NCBI GenBank assembly: GCA_963971405.1
Contig: OZ020490.1
Location: 22,345,464 to 22,409,463, forward strand
Source: Psococerastis gibbosa
Taxonomy: Eukaryota > Arthropoda > Insecta > Psocodea > Psocidae
DNA length: 64,000 nt
Direction: 5' to 3'
Shown here: positions 56,038 to 64,000 of the stretch, one piece after another
Layout: each line of letters opens with the position of its first letter
Numbering within the stretch: the first letter of the stretch is position 1
Program-made: the position numbers and the translations under genes
Notes under the pieces: generated by a model
Database searches by the model: none
What the model was told of the DNA's origin: nothing
What the model saw: only the letters and a program-made list of their open reading frames with translations

Positions 56038-56285
56038 AAACCGTGAGTGAGATACGATACTATATCAGGGTGGAAGAAGGAAGAAAGAAAATTGTCTTTA
56101 TTTTCCATATTTTGGATACAGGATATTTGCCTCAGAAGTAAAGAGAGGACAACTACAAACTACGTAACATGGTTGGAACATTGGAAAGAACGGCTCAAAA
56201 AGCATACTCCATGGGGCCATTAGGGCGGTACTGAGCCGGTCGACCAAGGAAAAGATGGCTCATGAAGACCTCATGACCTTATGAA

Positions 56286-56478
56286 ATATCGACTTCGATG
56301 GCCAGGTGGTAACGTGCTTACACTTGTGCGAGTCTTTACACGCCATGCAATCGGAGACGTGTCGTACTCATCACGGGTAATAACCTACAGAGGCGACTGA
56401 AAAGGTCAATCGGATACATTCATTAAATTGTTTGTATGCGATTTATCTTTTTATCCACAAAAAAAAAAAAAAAAAAAA
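56286..56478 (+). mobile_element. SINE B, full-length with poly-A
   Basis: ttcgatggccaggtggtaac, cacttgtgcgagtctttaca, atgcaatcggagacgtgtcg, gaggcgactgaaaaggtcaa, ttcattaaattgtttgtatg and about 19 A at 56459-56477. Confidence 0.92.
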
Positions 56479-56649
56479 TTAGATATGCCATCGTGCACAG
56501 GATTGTTAAAGTGGGAGGCAGCAGTAAAAGGATAAGCCACAGCCCACACTACCAATGGCTCTAAAAAATACAACTAGGGTGACGCGATCTCTTAGGAGAA
56601 ATTTCATTTACCATCATGCAGAACAGAACCACGATTATTCACTACTTTT

Positions 56650-56945
56650 ACCCAAAGAAAGCCGAAGAAACTGCTAGTCCCAAACTCTGAACCCAAGATC
56701 CATAAGAACAGGTGCGCCTACATTTACCCAAAGAAAGCCGAAAAACTGCTAGTCCCGAACTCTGAACCCAAGATCCATAAGAACAGGTGCGCCTACATTT
56801 ACCCAAAGAAAGCCGAAAAAACTGCTAGTCCCGAACTCTGAACCCAACATCCATAAGAACAGGTGCGCCTACATTTACCCAAAGAAAGCCGAAAAAACTG
56901 CTAGTCCCGAACTCTGAACCCAACATCCATAAGAATAGGTGCGGT
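56650..56945 (+). repeat. four tandem units of 75-76 bp
   Basis: acccaaagaaagccgaaaaa recurs at 56650, 56726, 56801 and 56877 with nearly identical bodies (ctgctagtcccgaactctga, catccataagaacaggtgcg). Very low divergence marks a recent array. Confidence 0.97.
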
Positions 56946-57317
56946 AAAGCCCGGTAGTGTAACCACTACGCCATGGTGAGGCCGTAGGCTAGGTACAGTT
57001 GACTATTACGGCGGCCTCGCAAGCGAGGATGACCACCACCTAATACATGTCGAGATCGCCTGCTTCATTATCAGCAGACTTAAAGGCTTCATTGGGTCAA
57101 TATGCAAATTGTTGTGCAATTTGATAATGAGTCGCATGATACGACAGACATAGGTACGCATGCAGTAGAACACTGTAATATGTGTACCTGTATACCTATA
57201 TATATACATCCAAAATTTATTAAGGAGGCGTGAGAATTTCGAAAAAAAAAATTAATGCTCAATTGCGGGAAATGGGTTATACCTACCTGATATACACATG
57301 GGTTATACCTACCTAAT
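56946..57317. other. unassigned DNA
   Basis: A small direct repeat tgggttatacctacct at 57270 and 57300; nothing else recognised. Confidence 0.45.
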
Positions 57318-57665
57318 ACAGAAGAATCTTGAAACTCTCATGGAGAGACCACATAACCAACGAAGAAGTGCTCCATAGAATAAACGAAAAAAGAGCTATT
57401 ATGGTCACCATTTCAACAAGAAGAGGCAAATGGATGGGACATATTCTGAGATACGAAGGGCTCCTCAAGAACATCATTGCGGGTTGAAGGCACCAACTCA
57501 AGAGAACGACAGAGGAAGGAGTACCTAGAGGATGTCATGAAGGACCTAGGGTGCGACACCTATAAAGGACTGAAAAGGACCGCACAAAACAGACAAGAGT
57601 GGAGGAGAAGAAAACAACATTCACTGCAAACCAGTCCCTAGATTGCAACTCGAGATGAAGACCTA
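57318..57665 (+). mobile_element. LINE ORF2 3' end, second copy of the 33160 family
   Basis: The frames give TNEEVLHRINEKRAIMVTIS, TRRGKWMGHILRYEGLLKNI and, in another frame, YLEDVMKDLGCDTYKGLKRT. It matches 33340-33700 closely in DNA (gaggcaaatggatggg, gaaggacctagggtgcgaca). 5'-truncated, with at least one frameshift; it ends at gattgcaactcgagatgaag. Confidence 0.9.
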
Positions 57666-58182
57666 ATATGCCAAGGCACTTTTCTAAAAAAAAATCTCTT
57701 TCCCATAGCTGGCGACGCCCATGGATAAGCTACCAATAGTTATGCAGAACGGTACTTTTTTTCGGTGCTAAAATACATAGGCAACCTTTAAATTTCAATT
57801 TCAGTGACTTTACACATTTGATTTCAAAAAACCGGATGAAATTGTTTCTTCAGTTGGGGGCATCTTCCTCTTCTGGTACCAAAGTGATCTTCGAGGAACT
57901 GGCTGTCTATGACAGATTAAGTCGCAAGTTATTCTCTTTTTCTCGGTGCTAGGTCTGCAGAAGATTCCAGGCTATCTGTAGAACACGTGGACTAGGCGAC
58001 AGGCCTGGTGGGCGCCTATGGCGAGGTTATGACCCTCCGTAGCCTGGGGCCGATATTGACCAAATGAAGGACCACCAGCCACTGGGCGCCCTTGGTCTCT
58101 GGAGAGTAGCGTACTTAATTATATAATTTGAAAAAACGCTATGGCAGGCAGGACAACCCAATGATAGTATAGGCTTACGGAC
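57666..58182. other. unassigned DNA
   Basis: No recognised feature. Confidence 0.45.
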
Positions 58183-58398
58183 TGGTAAATAAATAAATAT
58201 TGACTTTTTTGTTCTATTTCTAAGCCAACCTAGCGGAGTTAGGGCTATAAAGCCCTCTCTTACACTCAACTAGGAAGCCCCAGGACCGCCTGCTTTACAT
58301 GCCCTCCGAATCATGGCCAGAAAATGTAGGAAGTGTAGGACTCGAACCAACAACTTTTCGGGTGAAAGTCAGAGTCCGTACCACTACTCTACATGTCT
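58183..58398 (-). mobile_element. SINE A, full-length
   Basis: Minus-strand copy running from the taaataaataaat tail through ccaacctagcggagttaggg, gcctgctttacatgccctcc, B box ggactcgaacc, to the A-box-like ccgtaccactactctac. It joins Rep-1 at about 58400-58408. Confidence 0.92.
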
Positions 58399-58407
58399 TG
58401 ACTACCA

Positions 58408-58790
58408 TCACTGGTAGAGGATTCTCTCTCTTGGCCACTTCTTTATTCGGGATGTTCTGGGTAGCAACATGTCCGACAGGCGTGTTTTCCCCCACCGGTG
58501 AATGCTGTAGTATGATTGGACACAGTCCCAGGCCACGGTGTGGGCCCGTAGGACAGTGGACCTCCTGATTATAATGGATTCCGAACCACTTGGGAAACAC
58601 AGTGAAGTCACATGATTAGTTCGGAGGTGACCAGGACAAGTCCTACCATGTTTCCCTACCGGCACTGTGCACACGACCAAGTTATCTGCATCTTTGAACC
58701 TGCTCTGGTTCGCAGGATTCAACTTGGTATGACGGCCGGCTACCAGTGAATGTAAGGTACCCATTAGGGTTGTGGAGGCCAGGAGCTAGC
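58408..58790 (-). repeat. dispersed repeat Rep-1, copy 2
   Basis: Minus-strand blocks ttggtcgtgtgcacag, ggtcacctccgaactaatca and cccaagtggttcggaatcca match 39640-39990. It continues past that match through a segment encoding HRWGKTRLSDMLLPRTSRIK, also seen at 27288. A 118-codon minus-strand open frame (58408-58764) spans it; I do not recognise the product. Confidence 0.8.
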
Positions 58791-59093
58791 GGAAATGTTT
58801 TCCTATTTCTGCTAAGTCTCAAAACGCAACCGAAAGGTTTCCCTATTTCTGTTGAGTCTCAAAACTCAACCTTCAGTTTAATAGTCAAGTTCTCTGCCAA
58901 ATGGGCAACTCCGGTCTAACAATGCAGAACTACGCACAATACTACCAAGCATTCAATGGCAGATGCACGGGGGGAGGGGGGGGGGTCATGACTCATGACC
59001 CCCTCCCTAAATGGGTAAATTCATGTGTAAAAACAAATTGAATAAACCTGAAATTTTCAACAAAATTACCTTTTAAACATACATACAACTGAC
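58791..59093. other. unassigned DNA
   Basis: A short direct repeat (ttccctatttctg.t.agtctcaaaac, 58799 and 58839) and a symmetric gggggtcatgactcatgacccc at 58981-59002; no element called. Confidence 0.5.
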
Positions 59094-59406
59094 CAGCGGG
59101 GTCCGGACCCCCCCCCCAAAATTTAGCAAAATAGCAATTGTTTTTAGATACGAGTATTTATCTGAAAAAAATCGCATGGGAGACCCCGGTCCCCCTTTTT
59201 CCAGTTTTGTTAATAAAGTTATCGTCTGCAAAATCAAAATTTTTTGCCGACAAACTATTTCAGGCCTAACTTTTAATAAAAAACCATCCCCCGGGGGGGG
59301 GGGGGGGGGTAGCGTCAAATGAAACACCACCCCATTAAAAAAAAATAGTAAGCGGGCAAACATTACGAAAACTGGACCCAAAAAAAAAAATCTGGCTATG
59401 CCACTG
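59094..59406. mobile_element. hAT-type MITE with displaced left end
   Basis: 313 bp of the 21384 family (ccggtccccctttttccagt, ttatcgtctgcaaaatc, gccgacaaactatttcaggc, right end ggctatgccactg). The left end is cagcggggtccgg, which in the 21384 copy lies 27 bases inside. The flanking 8-mers caactgac (59086-59093) and caactgat (59407-59414) match at 7 of 8, so this shifted left end was probably the one inserted. It carries 17 G at 59293-59309. Confidence 0.88.
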
Positions 59407-60252
59407 CAACTGATCAACTGAACCTTTAGTCGCAACTGACCCCCACTAAATTTTCCACTGGATCAGCTCTTGCAAGCATCAAATTAAAAAATAAATTCAA
59501 ACCCGCAAGCGACAAGCTATAACTGTCCACAATTTAAGGTCGATACGTACTATATATACGATAATATGTCCCTGGCGGGTAATAATGATTAAATGTTTAT
59601 TGTGTGCCATCCTGCACGTCTTCGCTATGGCATTCCATTCAAACCCAAGCCACTGCATATCAGCATAAGAAGTTATGATATTAAACCTCAGAATCAATTA
59701 ATGATAACTTTGGAAATGTACTGAGTACAGTAGCCGCTTAGGCACATCACGTCGTATGTTATATATGTGAAAGCCATTTGGGTCTCTGCCTTTTTTCAAT
59801 CAATTTATAATATATCCCAATACAGTAATACAGTTTTAAAATTTCAACATTTCCCTATATGGGCTAGGCCCGTTTTAGGGTGGATATATATTTTCTACAA
59901 TAATTTTAATAATCCCGCAATCGCCTTATTAGGTAGAGGGTGTTTCAGTTTCAGGCGAACGGCGATAAACTTCTAGGGCGTATTCCACATTTAATTTAGG
60001 GTAAAAACAAGTCCATGTTATAATATCGAGCCAAACAAAAGGGTACCATAAGGGAGGTTTGCAGACTTTTAGAAGAATGTGTCCTGTTCAGGAACTAATC
60101 GACCCATTGTAAACTTGTATTGAGAAAATATCATGCAAATCTTCAATCATTTAATTTCGTTTCAAAGGCAAATTCAGCCCCCACAATTCTTTGTTTTGAG
60201 CAAAGTCAAATTTTTCATGATAGAGCCATAAATAAGGCGTCACAAACTAGAC
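59407..60252. other. unassigned DNA
   Basis: No recognised feature over about 0.8 kb. Confidence 0.45.
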
Positions 60253-61000
60253 GAACCGGTCCGAGTTTACTCGAACATGCTTTCCAATTTATCATTTATC
60301 ATCAATTTATCTATTAATGTAGATAGAGAAAATGAGTAATTTCATGGTAAATAATTTTCCTATGGTTAAATTTCGGATATCACGAGGGGGGGGGGGGGGG
60401 TCGCCCACCTGACGTCACTGAAGGTGACTTAAATTCTAGATAGGTGAGACCTACAAATTACCACACAGCAATAATGGCAGGGCACGCAATGCATTTGAGC
60501 GTGAATTTGCTTTCATTTTTTAAAAACATTTTTTTTCCACAAACCAAATAGTTTTTTGGGAAAGCTACCTGTCCGGTTTCGTTACTCAATTTAACATCTA
60601 AAACATGCCTGAAGGTAGAAATCATTGATAGAAAGGTTTCGCCGAAAAATTAGTTTTTAGTCATTTTTTATAAAAATTGAGTTATTTTTATTTTTTTTAC
60701 ACCAGAAGCCAACTGTAAAGAAACTAGTGATCCCCCTCATCGTATTAACATTAATAACGACTACAATATATGTGAATTTAAAAGAAATCGTTGGAGCCGT
60801 TTTTGAGAAATAATTTTTTTAGACTTTTTTTTTAACTTGTTTTTAGAATAAAACCCCCTTAAATTGAGTTAGCCCAAAAAAAAAAAAAAAAATCCCGAGG
60901 AATGATTTTTGTGAACCTACGTGCTAAATTTCATCAAAATCGACAGAGTAGTTTGCCCGGAAATCGATGAACAGACAGAACGACAAACAGACAGATAGAT
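60253..61000 (-). mobile_element. HINE-like element, copy G (one end lost)
   Basis: Hairpin end gaaccggtccgagtttactc, sub-terminal repeat, poly-G of 15 near 60386, AT-rich core, and the start of the microsatellite (acagacagaacgacaaacag), where it stops. The far sub-terminal repeat is missing. Confidence 0.88.
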
Positions 61001-61385
61001 CATCAGCGGGGTGTGTTTAACTACGATTGCACGTAGTCTGTAATAACGCGAATACTGCAGAACTGCACACAATGTAGACATTGTTTAGGCACATATCCGT
61101 TGCAATGTGCACTTTAAAACTGTTGTGAAATGAACAAGACAGTCACAAGTGTCACTGTGGTTTCCTAATACTGCACTTTACCTTAGTAGTAACTAGGATT
61201 TCACTTGCGGGCTAGGCTGTTCATTACAATCTGCATTCCGCAGGTTCTATAGCCCTTAGCCACCTCTGCTTCCAAAGAGAAGGAAACTCCGATCATCTAT
61301 TCAGCTGCAATGGCAGTTCTAACAATCTAAATTGTAACAAATTAAGCCCACACGAATTGGCCGTAATAGGCTACACAAATCGAGA
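61001..61385. other. unassigned DNA between two HINE-like copies
   Basis: No recognised feature. Confidence 0.45.
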
Positions 61386-62191
61386 AGAACCGGTCCGAGT
61401 TTACTCGAACATGCTTTCCAATTTATAAAGTAGTAGATGGACATAATGTGTCACTTCATTGTAATTAATTTCTCTATGGTTATATTTCTGTTACGGGATG
61501 GGGGGTCCTCCTCAATATATTAAAAACCCCTTAAAACTCAATTGCATATTCTGGAACGAACAGACCAATACATTGTAACAATGACAGGGCGCGCAATGTA
61601 TTGGAGCGTGAATTGTCCATAATTTCTTCAAAAAAATAATTTTTTGCACAGAACCAAATACTTTTTTGGGAAAGAAACCTGTTTGGTTTTGTTACTCTAT
61701 TTAACACCTAAAACATACCTGAAGGTAGAAATCATCGATTGAAAGGTTCCACAGAAAAATTAATTTTTAGTCATTTTTCATTAAAATTGACTTAATTGTA
61801 TTTTTTTACCCTCAGAAGCAAACTATCAAGGGGCAAGCGACCCACCACATTTTGTTAACAGTAATAACGACTACAATATATGTGAATTAAAAAAAAAATT
61901 GTTGGAGCCGTTTTTTAGAAATAATTTTTTTAGACGTTTTTTTGGAGTTTTTTTTTATAATAACCCCCCGCCCCCAAATTGAGTAACCCCAAAATAAATA
62001 AAAAATTGTCCCGAGGTATGATTTTTGCAAACCTACATGAACAGACAGACAGACAGAGCCACAACCAGTTCGTAAAAACCACCGTTTTGGGTTCCTAGGA
62101 CCTCAAAACGTGTAATTCCGTTGAAATCTCGGAACCGAAAATTTCGACCATCACAAAGCTTTCCTTATACTACGTATAAATTGGAAAGCAA
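61386..62191 (-). mobile_element. HINE-like element, copy H (near complete)
   Basis: agaaccggtccgagtttact with hairpin, sub-terminal repeat, AT-rich core, a very short microsatellite (acagacagacagacag at 62040-62055), tcaaaacgtgtaattccgtt and the end tacgtataaattggaaagca. About 60 bases around the tcaaaatcgaccgagtagtt segment before the microsatellite are missing. Confidence 0.88.
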
Positions 62192-62769
62192 AAAAATAGA
62201 AATAACAAACATATGTGGTGTCTCGTGAATTAGGGCAGTAGTTTATTAGTTATGGCTGCCTATAGTCTCAAATTATAGGTAGGTTAGCCTGTCCGGCAGT
62301 AGTGACCGCTCGTAAGGCAAAGTCCCCGGGGCAAAATTAGCAAGGCCGCGGAGTTACTCAAGCGCAGCCTCATGTGAAAGCTAACTGGCGCGGCTATCCT
62401 ATTGTATATGTAATTATATTATGCCCTATGGCTGTCGCATTCAAATGTAACACATACTGTATATGATGCATTTTGATTTTCGGGGACAAGGGGGAAAGGG
62501 AATTCAAGCCCGTTTGAATTTTGATGCATAAATGAGAAAAATGGCATTGTATAGCATATATATATTATCTTTTTATTGGATTTAATGCATTCGTCTTCCC
62601 GTCATGTTTGCTTGTACATTTTGTTCGTTTTACGGTCTTCTGATAATCTTACGATTTGTCCAATCCATCAATTTCTTATACACCTCTCTCAGTTTTGAAA
62701 CAGGAATTCATAGATTATGCTTATTACAATTCTTTCCAAATTTCCAATACTGGCAGCTGGCGTCGTTGG
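62192..62769. other. unassigned DNA
   Basis: No recognised feature. Words at 62320-62390 (ccccggggcaaaattagcaa, ggccgcggagttactcaagc) return in altered form at 63150-63190 (ctggggcgaaataagcaagg, ccagagtgttacccaagcgt), so a diverged 840-bp-spaced repeat flanks the Rep-1 copy between them. Confidence 0.5.
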
Positions 62770-62995
62770 CGGGTAGATCCTGCCTCCTGCATTTCTGCTT
62801 TAAGCAACCCTGTCAGCCTGGCGGGGGGAGTGAATCTGTTTATTAAATGGAGGCACCTTAAAGGCGGCAGACTCCTTCACCTCAGGGAGAAGGGGAGTTG
62901 ACTAACAGGGTGAACCTGTGCACACTGCCAAGTTTGCTGCAGTTTTGAATAGGCTCAGTTCTGGTGGATTCAACTTGATAAGGCCATTGGCAATT
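62770..62995 (-). repeat. dispersed repeat Rep-1, copy 3
   Basis: On the minus strand: aacttggcagtgtgcacagg, gtcaactccccttctccctg, aacagattcactccccccgc and gacagggttgcttaaagcag. It lacks the middle part (ggtcacctcc...ggaatcc) present in the other two. Confidence 0.82.
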
Positions 62996-63382
62996 ATTAT
63001 GAAGGGCGGCATTTTCATGTTGCAACTTGGGCAGTATGCTTGTTTTCGTGCTAATTCTGCGCCCGGGCCTTCTGGAATCTATTAAAAACTTCTAATTGAG
63101 GGTAAAGGACTACTTCTAAAGTACAGGGATTATGTCCAGTGACTCGCCTGGGGCGAAATAAGCAAGGCCAGAGTGTTACCCAAGCGTAGCCTATGAACAC
63201 TAACTATAGGGATAATCACGTTGTGTATGATGGTAGATGTAACAAAATAGTAATGGATTTTCGTAAGTGTCTATGTTGACACATTATTTGAATAGCGGGA
63301 CAGAACGGCAGGTTAAACCTATTACAGGGTCAACGACGTATTACTCAAATAGTGCCACTGTTTTATAGTGTAATTATTATTA
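62996..63382. other. unassigned DNA
   Basis: Apart from the diverged repeat at about 63145-63205 noted with the preceding gap, nothing recognised. Confidence 0.45.
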
Positions 63383-64000
63383 TTGCTTTCCAATTTATAC
63401 GTAGTATAATGAAAGCTTCGTGATGGTCGAAATTTTCGATTCCGAGATTTCAACGGATTTACACGTTTTGAGGTCCCAGGAACCCAAAAAAGTGGTTTTT
63501 ACGAAATGTCTGTCTGTCTGTCGTTCTGTCTCTCTTTCTGTCTGTCTGTCTGTCTGTGAGTCGATTTCCGGGCAAACTACACGGTCGATTTTGATGAAAT
63601 TTTGCATGTAGGTTTACAAAAATCATGCCTCGGGAATATTTTTTTATTTTGGGCTAACTTCATTTGGGGGGGTTTATTCTCAAAAAACTCCAAAAAAACG
63701 TATAAAAAAATTCTTTCTCAAAAACGGCTCCAACGATTTCTTTTAAATTCACATAAATTGTAGTCGTTATTAATTCTAACAAAATGCGGGGGGTCGCTTG
63801 CCCCTTGATAGTTTGCTTCTGGGTGTAAAAAAATTAAAATAACTCAATTTTCTTAAAAAATAATTTTTCTGTGGAACCTTTCTATTGATGATTTCTACCT
63901 TAAGGTATGTTTTAGGTGTTCAATAGGATAACAAAATCAGTCAGGTTGCGTTCCCAAAAAAAAAAATTTGCTTCCGGGCAAAAAATTATTTTTTGAGAAA
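63383..64000 (+). mobile_element. HINE-like element, copy I (runs off the window)
   Basis: ttgctttccaatttatacg, the agtataatgaaagcttcgtg block, CTGT tract with ctctctttctgtctg at 63508-63556, gggcaaactacacggtcgat, poly-G near 63666, and the AT-rich core up to the window end. The hairpin end would lie beyond 64000. Confidence 0.9.

Noticed and set aside
56650-56945. CRISPR-like array
   Set aside because: The 76-bp units are uniform throughout, a simple tandem repeat.
58295-58600. Overlapping open frames on both strands (89 and 101 codons)
   Set aside because: They lie across SINE A and the Rep-1 junction; both strands are open and the sequence is repetitive.

Overview
This is a stretch of a eukaryotic, most probably arthropod, nuclear genome. 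It is AT-rich, carries no operons or ribosome-binding sites, and every long open frame is short (the longest is 124 codons). The coding remnants are tails of non-LTR reverse transcriptases of a kind common in insect genomes. A short (CCTAA)n tract also fits an arthropod. The species cannot be named from the sequence. I find no convincing host protein-coding gene, rRNA or functional tRNA gene; the window is intergenic or deep intronic DNA built largely from mobile elements.

The dominant element is a roughly 0.8-0.9 kb family present in nine recognisable copies plus an interrupted copy and a diverged fragment (8.5, 10.6, 12.4, 40.6, 41.9, 50.7, 55.5, 60.3, 61.4 and 63.4 kb; fragment at 7.2 kb). 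It has a sub-terminal inverted repeat, a GTCT/GTCG-type microsatellite core, and a small hairpin close to one end. This is the architecture of Helentron-associated elements (HINE / DINE-1 / mini-me). Around it lie two tRNA-derived SINE families (A, about 200 bp; B, about 180 bp), a third SINE-like copy, hAT-type MITEs (four with perfect 8-bp target duplications), a TIR family beginning CNGCAG in a 175-bp and a 370-490-bp class, two Tc1/mariner-like TIR elements with TA duplications, a PIF/Harbinger-like MITE, large fold-back elements, and decayed 3' ends of LINEs.

Tandem arrays make up a second layer: about 4 x 207-225 bp at 0.7-1.6 kb, 3 x 180 bp at 22-23.8 kb, 2 x 142 bp at 45.7 kb, about 6 x 264-286 bp at 46.3-47.9 kb, 8.5 units of exactly 89 bp at 52.9-53.7 kb with a trimeric higher-order pattern, and 4 x 76 bp at 56.7 kb. 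Several insertions are nested (LINE in mariner-like element, MITE in SINE-like repeat, MITE pair in HINE-like element, hAT in repeat, SINE in tandem duplication), so the relative order of events can be read. The remaining gaps are AT-rich sequence in which I recognise nothing. All boundaries come from reading by eye and comparing copies within the window; family names rest on structure, not on a database search.
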